NCBI RefSeq assembly: GCF_030160015.1
Contig: NZ_BSNN01000002.1
Coordinates: 248,001 to 312,000, forward strand
Length of the DNA stretch: 64,000 nucleotides
Reading direction: 5' to 3'
Source: Amylibacter marinus
Lineage (GTDB): Bacteria > Pseudomonadota > Alphaproteobacteria > Rhodobacterales > Rhodobacteraceae
Shown here: positions 20,078 to 28,390 of the stretch, piece by piece
Position numbering within the stretch: position 1 is the stretch's first letter
Layout: each line of letters starts with the position of its first letter
Made by a program: the position numbers and the translations under genes
The notes under the pieces: generated by a model
The model's input: only the letters and a program-made list of their open reading frames with translations
The model's database searches: none
Told to the model about the DNA's origin: nothing

Positions 20078-20539
20078 TTGTCTGAGGTTTTCTTCTATCA
20101 CTTAACCCGCTCGCCGCTTCAGGCCTTGGTGCCTGACTTGGCTGAAAAGTCCCTATCTCGGGGATGGCGGGTTAGCCTTCGGGCGCGTGAGCAAGCGCGC
20201 CTGAAATGGTTCTCGGACCATATCTGGCGCTTTGGTGACACCAGCTTTTTGCCCCATGGGCTGGCTGGTGGGGATTTTGATCAAGATCAGCCTATCCTGT
20301 TAGAAACTACAAAAAACACCAAAATTCAGGCGGATATATTGCTGTTGGTGGATGATGCTGAATTTTCACCCAGCGAAGCGGCGGACTATCAACGGGTGTG
20401 CCTGTTGTTCGATGGCAATGATCATACCGCGCTGTCGCAGGCGCGTAACCAATGGCGCGCAGTTACCGCGGCAGGGGTGCCCGCCCAATACTGGTCGCAA
20501 GAAGACGGCCCATGGCAGAAAAAGGCCAGCTCGACCTAA
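20078..20539 (+). CDS. holC: DNA polymerase III chi subunit
   Basis: HolC links the clamp loader to SSB at the replication fork. The 153-residue protein matches the family: SEVFFYHLTRSPLQALVPDL at the start, RGWRVSLRAREQARLKWFSD and a central LLVDDAEFSPSEAADYQRVCLLFDG. The start is TTG immediately after the pepA TAA, so translation is probably coupled. The pepA-holC order is common in alphaproteobacteria. The last bases overlap the convergent protease gene by four. Confidence 0.9.
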   Translation: MSEVFFYHLTRSPLQALVPDLAEKSLSRGWRVSLRAREQARLKWFSDHIWRFGDTSFLPHGLAGGDFDQDQPILLETTKNTKIQADILLLVDDAEFSPSEAADYQRVCLLFDGNDHTALSQARNQWRAVTAAGVPAQYWSQEDGPWQKKASST

Positions 20540-21120
20540 GGTGTGAGATACAACAGATCTTTGACAATTCGAAATTCTGAAAAGCGGTTGATATATTCCA
20601 TGCCCATCAGAGATGTGTGCAAATCACCCTGATTAACGCTGGCACGTAGATGGCTATGCGCGGTTTGCCCAATACGCACATCATGCAAGACCACGGGCGC
20701 CGAGCCAATCCGCCCGTTGGCGGTATAGGCTGTTTGAGAGTAATTCAACGTATCAGGATCAATACCCACGCGGCGCGCATCATCACGGTTCAGAACCACG
20801 GTGGTTGCGCCGGTATCTACAGCAAATTTCACAGGCACATTGTTCACCAAGAGGGTCGCATAGAAATGCCCATCCTCTTCGCGTTGAAACACATAAGAGC
20901 CATCCATTTTTTCCACGATTGTTTTCTCGGGGAACAATTGTTCGTTCAGCGCTTCGCGCATGCCATACACGGCGATAAACCCAAAAAATATCAGGCACCA
21001 TATGGCCATTTGTTGCACTGATTGCCCTAGGCGGCTTCTAGTAGATGCTAAATAGCTGACACCGATAAAGGCCAGAAACAACAACAGATAGGTGAAATAT
21101 GCGACATCCGTTCCGGTCAT
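20536..21120 (-). CDS. Membrane-anchored retropepsin-like aspartic protease (TIGR02281 type)
   Basis: This 194-residue protein has TM segments in residues 5-60 (FTYLLLFLAFIGVSYLA; QQMAIWCLIFFGFIAVYG). A single retropepsin domain (about 90-194) has the active-site motif AVDTGATTVVLNRDDARRVG and the flap/DVRIG region. The single DTG indicates a homodimeric protease of clan AA in the periplasm or on the membrane. Its substrate is unknown. Related family members include rickettsial APRc, recalled only as a structural comparison. It lies 16 bases downstream of the ABC-F stop's far end on the same strand order and may be separately expressed. Confidence 0.87.
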   Translation of the reverse strand: MTGTDVAYFTYLLLFLAFIGVSYLASTRSRLGQSVQQMAIWCLIFFGFIAVYGMREALNEQLFPEKTIVEKMDGSYVFQREEDGHFYATLLVNNVPVKFAVDTGATTVVLNRDDARRVGIDPDTLNYSQTAYTANGRIGSAPVVLHDVRIGQTAHSHLRASVNQGDLHTSLMGMEYINRFSEFRIVKDLLYLTP

Positions 21121-21136
21121 CTAAATTTATACACCC

Positions 21137-23011
21137 CTATGTTTCGCGCCTCTTTTTATCCAAGGCTTCTTCTGCTTCCATCCACAAGGCCTCGGCCTTG
21201 GCCACTGCTTGCTTCGCCTCGGCGCTCTTTGCGCTTAGCTCTTCAACACGAGAACTGTCAGCATGCGCATAAATCTCTGGATCTGCAAGGGCTTCGTCAA
21301 TCTTGCCTTGAATTATCAATATTTTATTAAGACGCTCTTCGCTTTTCTCAACCTCGGCCAAATAAGGGGCCAGCACTTTCTTGCGCTCAGAGTTCGACAG
21401 ACGCTTCTTCTTGACCTTCTTACCCGGCTTAGCTTGTCGATCCGCCGCACCGCGTTCGGCCAATAACAGGGTTTTATAGGCCTCTAGGTCTTCGTGGTAC
21501 ACATTAACCGCCCCGTCTTTGACCAACCACAGGGTATCGGCGATGGCATTTACCAAATGCGGGTCGTGGCTAACAAGAATCACTGCACCGCTATAGGCCG
21601 CCAATGCAAAAACCAGTGCCTCGCGGCTTTCGATATCAAGGTGGTTTGTCGGCTCGTCCAAAATCAGCAGATGTGGGGCCTCTAGGGTTGCTAACAGCAA
21701 TGATAAACGGGCCTTTTGCCCCCCAGACAGACGCCCAACTTCCGTCAGGGCCTGTTCTGGGCCGATACCGCCTTGGGCCATACGCGAGCGCAATTGCCCG
21801 GGCGTTTCTTTGGGCAGTTCTCGTTGTAAATGTTGTAGCGGCGTTTCATCTAAGTACAGCTCGTCCACCTGATGCTGTGCGAAATAGCCGATTTTCAACT
21901 TGCTGGAGCGAACGACATCCCCCTGCATTGGGGGCAGACTATCGGCCAATAGTTTTGAAAGAGTTGATTTACCCTGACCATTCGCCCCTAACAGCGCAAT
22001 GCGATCGGTCTGATCAATACGCAGGTTCAAATCCCGCAAGATAGGTTTGCCATCATAGCCCACATCAGCACCCTCTAGGCGCAAAATCGGCGGGCTTAGC
22101 TCTTCTGGGTTTGGAAAGTTGAACGCCGCCACAGCATTTTCAACACCGGCGGCAATCGGCTCCATCTTTTCTAGCATTTTAATACGGGATTGTGCCTGTT
22201 TGGCCTTGCTGGCCTTGGCACGAAACCGATCAACGAAGCTTTGCAGGTGTTCGCGCGTAGCCTCTTGTTTACGTGATGCGGCGGCGCGCTGTGCCAGCTT
22301 TTCACGGCGAATTTGATCGAAGGTATCATAGTTGCCCTGATAAAAGGTCAGCTCCTTGTCCATCAGGTGCAGGATCGAATTTACCGATGTATTCAACAGC
22401 TGACGGTCGTGCGAAATAATCAAAACCGTGTGCGGATATTTGCGCAGATAGTTTTCCAACCACACAGTGCCCTCTAGATCCAAGTAGTTGGTCGGCTCAT
22501 CCAGCATCAAAATATCCGGTTGGGCAAACAGCACACCGGCGAGGGCAACACGCATGCGCCAGCCACCAGAAAATTCATGGCAGGGGCGCGCTTGGGCCGC
22601 GGTGTTAAATCCAAGACCAGCCAAAATGCTGGCGGCGCGGGCCTCTGCACTATAGGCATCAATATCCATCAAACGGGTGTGGATTTCGGAAATGCGGTCT
22701 GGATCGGTACAGGTCTCAGATTCTGCCATCAATTCCGCACGCTCGGTATCCGCGGCCAGAACCGTTTCCAGCAGGCTATCATCCGATGCAGGTGCTTCTT
22801 GGGCAATGCCGCCAATGCGGGCCTTCTTGGGGATGGAAATAGATCCATCATCTAGCCCATAGGCACCCGTGATAAGCTTGAACAAGGTGGTTTTGCCGGT
22901 GCCGTTACGCCCGACGATACCGACCTTATGGCCCTGAGGAATGGTGGCACTGGCACCTGACAGCAATTGCCGTCCTGCAATGGAGAAACTGATATCTTCG
23001 ATTTTTAACAT
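21137..23011 (-). CDS. ABC-F family ATPase (YheS/Uup-like)
   Basis: This soluble protein of 624 residues has two ABC domains and no membrane segment. Walker A motifs are GRNGTGKTT and GANGQGKST, signature motifs EFSGGWRMRVALA and RLSGGQKARLSLL, and Walker B LMLDEPTNYLD and LILDEPTNHLD. An inter-domain linker (RAAASRKQEATREHLQSFV) and a C-terminal Lys/Glu-rich coiled coil follow. ABC-F proteins act on the ribosome E site or in ribosome assembly. The ATG at 23011 is chosen; a GTG six codons earlier is possible. Nothing suggests antibiotic resistance specifically. Confidence 0.92.
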   Translation of the reverse strand: MLKIEDISFSIAGRQLLSGASATIPQGHKVGIVGRNGTGKTTLFKLITGAYGLDDGSISIPKKARIGGIAQEAPASDDSLLETVLAADTERAELMAESETCTDPDRISEIHTRLMDIDAYSAEARAASILAGLGFNTAAQARPCHEFSGGWRMRVALAGVLFAQPDILMLDEPTNYLDLEGTVWLENYLRKYPHTVLIISHDRQLLNTSVNSILHLMDKELTFYQGNYDTFDQIRREKLAQRAAASRKQEATREHLQSFVDRFRAKASKAKQAQSRIKMLEKMEPIAAGVENAVAAFNFPNPEELSPPILRLEGADVGYDGKPILRDLNLRIDQTDRIALLGANGQGKSTLSKLLADSLPPMQGDVVRSSKLKIGYFAQHQVDELYLDETPLQHLQRELPKETPGQLRSRMAQGGIGPEQALTEVGRLSGGQKARLSLLLATLEAPHLLILDEPTNHLDIESREALVFALAAYSGAVILVSHDPHLVNAIADTLWLVKDGAVNVYHEDLEAYKTLLLAERGAADRQAKPGKKVKKKRLSNSERKKVLAPYLAEVEKSEERLNKILIIQGKIDEALADPEIYAHADSSRVEELSAKSAEAKQAVAKAEALWMEAEEALDKKRRET

Positions 23012-23159
23012 GAGGCGTGCATGAACCACTGGGGCAGGGGTGTCAATGACTGCGTGCAGGGTTTCTGAATTGGGTTCTTTTCAAAGCGAAATCCTTGTGT
23101 TACTGCGGGCCCAAACCCCGCGGGGTCGAAATTTAACACTTAATCAAAGGAAACCAATC

Positions 23160-23582
23160 ATGGCCCTAGAACGGACATTTTCAATCATCAAACCAGATGC
23201 CACAAAACGCAACCTAACTGGTAAAATCGCCGCAAAATTCGAAGAAGCTGGCCTGCGCATTGTTGCATCCAAGCGCATTCAATTGACATTGGCCCAAGCG
23301 CAACAATTCTACGGCGTACACGCCGAGCGCCCATTCTTTGGCGAATTGTGTGAATTCATGATTTCAGAGCCAATTGTTGTTCAGGTTCTAGAAGGCGAAA
23401 ACGCGATTGCTAAAAACCGCGAAGTAATGGGCGCAACGAACCCAGCCGACGCTGATGCGGGCACAATCCGCAAAGAATTCGCCCTATCAATTGGCGAAAA
23501 CTCTGTGCACGGTTCAGACGCTCCTGAAACAGCAGCCGAAGAAATCGCGTTCTTCTTCTCTGGCCTAGAACTGGTTGGATAA
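23160..23582 (+). CDS. ndk: Nucleoside diphosphate kinase
   Basis: This enzyme equilibrates nucleoside di- and triphosphates through a phosphohistidine. The 140-residue protein begins [17 protein letters not shown] and has the active site [10 protein letters not shown] (catalytic His of SVHGSD). An AAAGGAA-type RBS precedes the ATG; a longer frame from 23040 is spurious. The stop codon and last codons (ctggttggaTAA) fall in a 52-base unit that is repeated downstream, so the 3' end has been duplicated. Confidence 0.96.
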   Translation: MALERTFSIIKPDATKRNLTGKIAAKFEEAGLRIVASKRIQLTLAQAQQFYGVHAERPFFGELCEFMISEPIVVQVLEGENAIAKNREVMGATNPADADAGTIRKEFALSIGENSVHGSDAPETAAEEIAFFFSGLELVG

Positions 23583-23684
23583 CCAGTTCGCCGGCAGACC
23601 AAATGGAATTTGGTCGAAAGGTATGGTTGGATAACCAGTTCGCCGGCAGACCAAATGGAATTTGGTCGAGAGGCATGGTTGGCT
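23573..23684. repeat. 52-bp tandem repeat at the ndk 3' end, each unit with two nested hairpins
   Basis: Units 23573-23624 and 23625-23676 differ at only two of 52 positions, and a third unit starts (GGTTGG at 23677) and fades. Each unit holds a hairpin TGGTT-GGAT-AACCA (first copy 23571-23586, including the ndk stop codon) and GACCAAAT-GGA-ATTTGGTC (23597-23615 and 23649-23667, perfect 8-bp stems). The array would make four consecutive stem-loops in the ndk 3' UTR before the terminator at 23721. Confidence 0.85.
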
Positions 23685-23720
23685 AAGCCTATCAACACCG
23701 AACAGGGTGCTAAAATATCG

Positions 23721-23747
23721 AAAGGGTCGCAATCGCGGCCCTTTTTT
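23721..23747 (+). terminator. Rho-independent terminator of ndk
   Basis: AAAGGGTCGC and GCGGCCCTTT form a 10-bp stem with one G-U pair around an AATC loop, followed by a T-run. It is the end of the ndk transcript, about 140 bases after the stop codon. Confidence 0.9.
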
Positions 23748-23894
23748 CATATCTGCTGGTTTTGATGATTAAACAGGTGGTATTTCCATGATCGCATGAT
23801 GGCTCTGACCTCACGGGGCAGCGTGGCCACCTTCCCCACGGGGTAGGTGCAGATGTAGGGGACGGTGGTGTTCTGTAAACTATCGCCTGGGCTT

Positions 23895-24128
23895 CTAGCC
23901 AGTATAGGGGGCCAAATAGCCTTGAATGCGTTCTACACCCAATAGAACCTGATAGGTACACAGCGTCAGAGCCGAGCACAGGCTCATATGCGCCAACACG
24001 CGAAAACCGCGATTGATACTGTCTGTATTAAACCTGACGCGTGGCACAAAATTCGCGGGGACAAATGCCCCTAGCCCGTCGAATTTGGGCTTGTTGCCAG
24101 CGCGTGGGCGAAAATCGACCACTGCCAT
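23895..24128 (-). CDS. Small hypothetical protein, 77 residues
   Basis: I do not recognise the family. The ATG at 24126-24128 has a good upstream RBS (CAGGAGAGCAGAT), which is the main reason to call it. The product begins AVVDFRPRAGNKPKFDG and has a hydrophobic stretch (VLAHMSLCSALTLCTYQVLLG, about residues 44-64) that could be one membrane helix. It lies alone between the ndk terminator and the TfoX-C gene. A spurious ORF cannot be excluded. Confidence 0.45.
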   Translation of the reverse strand: MAVVDFRPRAGNKPKFDGLGAFVPANFVPRVRFNTDSINRGFRVLAHMSLCSALTLCTYQVLLGVERIQGYLAPYTG

Positions 24129-24326
24129 ATCTGCTCTCCTGTTGGGCCTCGTTTTTTGGGCCTCATTGAGAACACCTTAGCAAATCATCTGCGGCATTCG
24201 AGCGTTATTAACCTTGGTATGGGAATTTATCATTTTGCCTGAGTCTTTTGTGCAACGTCCCAGCGCGCGGGGTGAGGCAGGTTTTTAGGCTAAAATTGGC
24301 ATCGGCCAAGGCCGAACGCACCCAAT

Positions 24327-24668
24327 CTATGGTTTATCTGCCGATCTGGAAATCACCCCTAGGCGATTCAGCTCTTCTTCAAATGGATCCTGATTTTGGG
24401 GCCTAATCTGGGCTTTTATTGCTTCGAAGCGTTTTTTTAGCGCGGCCTTTTCAGCGCCACGACAATCATTCCATGGCCGCCCCTGTAGCCCCATGACCAT
24501 GGCGTAATAACCGATGAAATGCGCCTTCCCCCCGGCATTCAGCGCCAGCAGATAGGCTTGATCCGGGCCAATTTCGCGCAATTTATCGGCTGTATCTATG
24601 CCTGCGCGGCCATAGAATGTATCCGAAGCCGGCCCAAGGTTGCGAATTGCCGATGGTTTGTCAGTCAT
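24327..24668 (-). CDS. TfoX C-terminal domain protein
   Basis: This 113-residue protein consists essentially of a TfoX/Sxy C-terminal helix-hairpin-helix-like domain (IRNLGPASDTFYGRAGIDTADKL and GPDQAYLLAL) followed by a charged tail. Full-length TfoX proteins, with an extra N-terminal domain, regulate competence; C-terminal-only versions have no defined role. The ATG at 24668 overlaps the end of purN by eight bases, so it is translated as the third gene of purM-purN-tfoX-C. Confidence 0.85.
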   Translation of the reverse strand: MTDKPSAIRNLGPASDTFYGRAGIDTADKLREIGPDQAYLLALNAGGKAHFIGYYAMVMGLQGRPWNDCRGAEKAALKKRFEAIKAQIRPQNQDPFEEELNRLGVISRSADKP

Positions 24669-25239
24669 CGCGTTTGACAAAATTGGCCAGCACCTGTGGG
24701 TAAAGGATGTGTTCTTGTACCAAAACCCGCGCACCCAGATCTTCGGCGGTGTCACTTTCGCGAACTTCCACCTCGGCTTGGCCCAACACCGGCCCTCCAT
24801 CTAATTCGCTGGTCACCACATGAACAGAAACACCCGCAACCTTGTCGCCAGCATCGATGGCGCGTTGGTGGGTGTTCAGCCCCTTATATTTAGGCAAGAG
24901 AGAGGGGTGAATGTTCAGCATCTTACCAGCCCAATGGTCGATAAATTCAGCCGTAAGGATGCGCATGAACCCCGCACAGCAGATGATATCAGGCTGGGCC
25001 TTCTGCAAAACCGCTAGCATGGCCGCGTCAAATGCGGCGCGATCACCCTTGAAGGGGCGGTGATCAACAACGGCGGTTTCAACACCCAGATCCCGTGCCT
25101 TGGCCAGCCCACCGGCTTCTGGGTTGTTCGATAAAACCAGCACAGGTGTTGCCGCAATGGCCCCCATGTGCATGGCCTTGACCAGCGTCACCATATTAGA
25201 GCCACCCCCAGAAATCAGAATGGCAACGCGGGGCATCAT
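24661..25239 (-). CDS. purN: Phosphoribosylglycinamide formyltransferase
   Basis: PurN transfers a formyl group from 10-formyl-THF to GAR in purine synthesis. The 192-residue protein has VAILISGGGSNM at the N-terminus, ICCAGFMRILT, the catalytic Asn/His region LNIHPSLLPKYKGLNTH and the Asp of SELDGGPVLGQAEV. It directly follows purM: the purM stop and the purN double ATG overlap as TAATGATG, an arrangement that couples translation. Confidence 0.96.
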   Translation of the reverse strand: MMPRVAILISGGGSNMVTLVKAMHMGAIAATPVLVLSNNPEAGGLAKARDLGVETAVVDHRPFKGDRAAFDAAMLAVLQKAQPDIICCAGFMRILTAEFIDHWAGKMLNIHPSLLPKYKGLNTHQRAIDAGDKVAGVSVHVVTSELDGGPVLGQAEVEVRESDTAEDLGARVLVQEHILYPQVLANFVKRDD

Positions 25240-26282
25240 TATAATGTGCCCTTGTATGCCACACCTTTGGCGGCAGTTACGGCACCGATGATCACCGGCT
25301 CTACACCCTCGCCAGCAAGGGCTGTGGTGATTGCGGCCACATCATCCGCGGCACAGATGGCGATCATGCCAATGCCACAGTTGAATGTCTTTAGAGCCTC
25401 GTCTTGGGCCAAATTGGCCTGAGAAATCAACCAGTCAAAAATAGGCAAACGCACCCATGCGTTTAGGTCGATCTCGGCACCCAATCCATCGGGCAGGGCG
25501 CGGGGCAGGTTCTCGGTTAATCCGCCACCGGTGATATGGGCCAAGGCTTTCAATTTTCCGGTTTCTAGGGCGGCAACGGCAGGGCGCACATAGATTTTGG
25601 TGGGCTCTAACAGGTGCTGGGCCAATAGGCCCTCGCCAAACGGGCAATCATCGTTCCAGTTTAGCCCGCTATGCTCGACGATTTTGCGGACCAAGGAATA
25701 GCCATTTGAATGCACGCCGCTTGACGGCAGTCCAATTAACACATCTCCCTCGGCCACATCGCGCGGCAAGGTGGCACCACGCTCCATCGCACCCACGGCA
25801 AAGCCAGCCAAATCAAAATCATCGCCTTCATACATGCCCGGCATCTCGGCGGTTTCACCACCCACCAAGGCGCTGTTGGCCTGGCGGCAACCCTCGGCAA
25901 TGCCATCAATCACTGCAGTGGCGCGGTCAATGTCCAGTTTTCCGGTGGCAAAATAATCAAGGAAGAACAAAGGGATCGCGCCTTGGCAGATCAGATCATT
26001 CACGCACATGGCCACCAAATCAACGCCCACGGTGTCCAAATGCCCTGTGTCAATCGCAATGCGCAACTTGGTGCCAACACCATCAGTGGCCGATACCAAA
26101 ACAGGATCGTTAAACCCAGCCGCCTTCAAATCAAACATGGCACCAAATCCACCCAGCCCATCCATAACGCCCGCGCGTTTGGTAGATTTGGCGGCGGGTT
26201 TGATACGATCGATCAATGCGTTTCCTGCGTCGATATCAACGCCAGCTTGGGCATAGGTAAGGGGTGTTTTGGATGTGGTCAT
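25239..26282 (-). CDS. purM: Phosphoribosylformylglycinamidine cyclo-ligase
   Basis: PurM (AIR synthetase) closes the imidazole ring of the purine in an ATP-dependent step. The 347-residue protein shows [17 protein letters not shown] at the N-terminus, [38 protein letters not shown] and [13 protein letters not shown], all family landmarks. It is the first gene of the purM-purN-tfoX-C unit and reads away from the tRNA(CAU) gene. Confidence 0.97.
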   Translation of the reverse strand: MTTSKTPLTYAQAGVDIDAGNALIDRIKPAAKSTKRAGVMDGLGGFGAMFDLKAAGFNDPVLVSATDGVGTKLRIAIDTGHLDTVGVDLVAMCVNDLICQGAIPLFFLDYFATGKLDIDRATAVIDGIAEGCRQANSALVGGETAEMPGMYEGDDFDLAGFAVGAMERGATLPRDVAEGDVLIGLPSSGVHSNGYSLVRKIVEHSGLNWNDDCPFGEGLLAQHLLEPTKIYVRPAVAALETGKLKALAHITGGGLTENLPRALPDGLGAEIDLNAWVRLPIFDWLISQANLAQDEALKTFNCGIGMIAICAADDVAAITTALAGEGVEPVIIGAVTAAKGVAYKGTL

Positions 26283-26445
26283 GATAGGGCTCCAGATTCG
26301 GTTGCCCCCCTCTATAACACGCGCGCCCCAAAGGAAAGATCAGCCACAGGCGAAAGCGCACCAGATATGAAAAAAACGCCCCCCAAAAACGCATGCAGGC
26401 CTTGACCACACCTCGTGGCCCAAGTAATCCACTCCCAGACTGTGT

Positions 26446-26522
26446 GGGCCTGTAGCTCAGTTGGTTAGAGCAGAGCGCTCATAACGCTTTGGTCGCAGGT
26501 TCGAGTCCTGCCGGGCCTACCA
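26446..26522 (+). tRNA. tRNA with CAU anticodon (elongator Met, or Ile2 if lysidinylated)
   Basis: The cloverleaf folds fully: acceptor GGGCCTG/CGGGCCT, D arm GCTC/GAGC, anticodon stem GAGCG/CGCTT with loop CTCATAA, T arm GCAGG/CCTGC, discriminator A and an encoded CCA (26520-26522). The acceptor ends in a G1-U72 wobble. CAU is read by elongator tRNA-Met and, after C34 modification, by tRNA-Ile2. From sequence alone I cannot separate them, though a free initiator tRNA is excluded by the normal D arm. It marks the left border of the accessory lasso region. Confidence 0.93.
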
Positions 26523-26622
26523 GTCTAAAATCCCAGATACCGCCCCATGGCCACATCCCCTGCGCCCCTCGGTTGCCCAGATAAAATTTGAGTTTGTCAA
26601 CGTACTCGCCTATGGATTGCCT

Positions 26623-27273
26623 ATGAAAAATACCACCAAGCCCATTCAGCCCCCCATAATTATCGTATCTGGACTACCAAGAAGCGGGACGTCTCTAATG
26701 ATGCAGATGCTAGATGCTGGTGGGGTTCAGGTGTTAAGCGATGGTGTGCGACGCGCGGACCAAAGCAACCCAAAGGGTTATTTTGAATGGGAACCGATCA
26801 AAAAGCTGGTGAAGGACACCACCGTGATCCGCGCAGAAATAGCCGCGGGCAGGGTTGTGAAGGTAATTTCTACATTGCTGCCAAGGCTTCCCAAAAAATA
26901 TGACTACAAGGTTCTCTATATGCAACGCGATATCGGCGAGGTTATTCAGTCTCAGCAGAAAATGTTGACGGACACAGGGCAAAATATTGGCGCGCAAGAC
27001 GCTGATATATCAGCGAAATTTCAAGCACATGATGCAAAGGTGCGTGCTTGGCTAACGCGCGCGCCCCATATGCAGGAATTGTTTGTGAATCACAAAGATC
27101 TTCTGACTGATCCAGAACGTCAGGTGGCCAAAATCGTCTCTTTTCTGGGCCCCGAGGCATTGCCCCAGCGCGATCGCATGGCGGCGGTAGTAGACCCTAG
27201 GTTGTATCGCACCAAAATACAAAAGCCTGTGCGCGGCCCGTTGGGTCTATTCGCAATAAAACCACCCACCTAG
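26623..27273 (+). CDS. Sulfotransferase-like P-loop protein at the edge of the lasso cluster
   Basis: This 216-residue protein has an N-terminal PAPS/P-loop motif, IIIVSGLPRSGTSLMMQML (about residues 12-30), as in bacterial sulfotransferases. A central LYMQRDIGEVIQSQQKML corresponds to the 3'-phosphate-binding strand-helix, and the late segment is HKDLLTDPERQVAKIVSFLG. The substrate is unknown. Being next to the lasso genes it might sulfate the peptide or an envelope glycan, but co-regulation is not evident: it ends convergently with, and overlaps by 27 bases, the minus-strand oxygenase gene. The ATG at 26623 is preferred over a TTG two codons upstream. Confidence 0.75.
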   Translation: MKNTTKPIQPPIIIVSGLPRSGTSLMMQMLDAGGVQVLSDGVRRADQSNPKGYFEWEPIKKLVKDTTVIRAEIAAGRVVKVISTLLPRLPKKYDYKVLYMQRDIGEVIQSQQKMLTDTGQNIGAQDADISAKFQAHDAKVRAWLTRAPHMQELFVNHKDLLTDPERQVAKIVSFLGPEALPQRDRMAAVVDPRLYRTKIQKPVRGPLGLFAIKPPT

Positions 27274-27963
27274 GGTATAGCGCGCCAAGCCCTCGGGCAA
27301 ATTGGCGACAGGTTCGATATGATGCTTGTCATGGGCCGTTACATCAAACAGCACCAAGCTGTTAAACGCGGGCATAAGGCGCTGCACCTCCTGACCCTGT
27401 GCATTGATACATAGAGCGCCCCCATGATCCCTATGCCACCCCGGTGAAAGATACAGGATATAGGCGATCTTTCGCCCTGATCTACGGTCATCATGCGGTT
27501 TTAGATAATGGCGGCTGTCTAATCGATGTGCCAGGGGTGCTGTGGTTGCGTCAAGGGCGCTAGACGTCACCTGACCAACATATGCACGAAAATCTTCGCC
27601 GAATAAGAACTTTTTGAACCTTAAATAGGTCAAGAAACTGGGGCTTAATCCGCAATCCGGCTTGGTGCCATTTAGCATTTCATAATAGAAAAACCGATCA
27701 TTCTCTGGTGCGTTTGACCATTCCTGCATATCTGTACGGTGTGATTTTTTTGAATATAGCCCATAAATCGGATCAAAGATTGCTTGTTCGGTTAAAAAAT
27801 GTGCCAAGGAATTCACCACAGTTGGGTCTAAAAAATCGTGGATCTGAATCACGCCCAAGGCATTGGATTGAAACTGTGAAACATAGGCGTGATGGACTGC
27901 GGGCCCAAGATGGGTGGCATTCATGAATTTGCGCAATTCATTCGTGGCAATAGTGAGTTCCAT
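27247..27963 (-). CDS. Fe(II)/2-oxoglutarate-dependent oxygenase (prolyl-hydroxylase-like)
   Basis: This 238-residue double-stranded beta-helix oxygenase has the facial triad H157-x-D159 (LKPHDDRRSG), a distal His at H215 (DKHHIEPV) and R228 (ARYTLGGWF), which would hold the 2-oxoglutarate carboxylate. YILYLSPGWHRDHGGAL is a typical core strand pair. The enzyme should hydroxylate a peptide or small molecule. It is divergent from the PqqD-like gene across a 136-base region, the usual sign of a shared regulon, so the lasso precursor is a plausible substrate; this is inference. It is not closely similar to the second oxygenase at 28387. Confidence 0.78.
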   Translation of the reverse strand: MELTIATNELRKFMNATHLGPAVHHAYVSQFQSNALGVIQIHDFLDPTVVNSLAHFLTEQAIFDPIYGLYSKKSHRTDMQEWSNAPENDRFFYYEMLNGTKPDCGLSPSFLTYLRFKKFLFGEDFRAYVGQVTSSALDATTAPLAHRLDSRHYLKPHDDRRSGRKIAYILYLSPGWHRDHGGALCINAQGQEVQRLMPAFNSLVLFDVTAHDKHHIEPVANLPEGLARYTLGGWFYCE

Positions 27964-28041
27964 AACGGTCTCCAGTGTTATTGGTTCGGGTCAATCTACA
28001 TCGAACATAGCGCTATGCAAGGTCTGGAATGCATGGGTGAA

Positions 28042-28070
28042 TTGACAGGCCTGTAACTAAGCGATAATCC
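28042..28070 (+). promoter_or_regulatory. Candidate sigma-70 promoter of the lasso operon
   Basis: A perfect TTGACA at 28042-28047 is followed by a 17-base spacer and TAATCC (28065-28070); GATAAT two bases earlier gives a 15-base spacer. It lies 30 bases before the PqqD-like start and points into the operon. The match is by eye only. Confidence 0.5.
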
Positions 28071-28099
28071 TGTGAATACAACTATTAGGGTCTCAGAAT

Positions 28100-28390
28100 A
28101 TGACACAGATTTCCGGTCGAATCTCGATCTCAGAGAAGGCCTTGATGGTCGACCTTGAAAACGAGGCAGTTATTTTGAACCTGAATAACGAACGATATTA
28201 TGGCCTTGATGATGTCAGCAAAAATTTCTGGCATTGGTTGAACGAATTCAAGGATGTTGATCAGGTTCTTCATCATGCGGTTGATGCCTATCAGGTCGAA
28301 GAAGAGGTTATCCGCAAGGATCTTGGGGGCTTCTTGCTAGAGCTATCCAAGGCTGGGTTGATCTCTTTTGACGGTGAGCAGACCTCTTGA
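28100..28390 (+). CDS. PqqD-like leader-binding protein (RiPP recognition element, lasso B1)
   Basis: This 96-residue stand-alone PqqD-fold protein has an N-terminal beta-hairpin MVDLENEAVILNLNNERYYGLDDVS, in which the NxxxYYGLD pattern is diagnostic, followed by a winged-helix-like helical half (VIRKDLGGFLLELSKAGLI). In lasso systems the B1 protein binds the YxxP leader of the precursor and presents it to the B2 protease. It is the first gene of the plus-strand operon. Its TGA overlaps the TTG start of the oxygenase gene, indicating coupled translation. Confidence 0.9.
   Translation: MTQISGRISISEKALMVDLENEAVILNLNNERYYGLDDVSKNFWHWLNEFKDVDQVLHHAVDAYQVEEEVIRKDLGGFLLELSKAGLISFDGEQTS

Noticed and set aside
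21604-22044. 146-codon ORF inside the ABC-F gene
   Set aside because: It is antisense to the second ATPase domain, which has intact Walker and signature motifs.
23381-23750. Three overlapping minus-strand ORFs with repeated peptide
   Set aside because: They only reflect the 52-bp repeat read in antisense and overlap ndk; no start signals.
24139-24170. Direct repeat TGGGCCTC twice in the gap upstream of the small hypothetical gene
   Set aside because: Eight-base repeat in a 200-base gap without further structure; probably chance.
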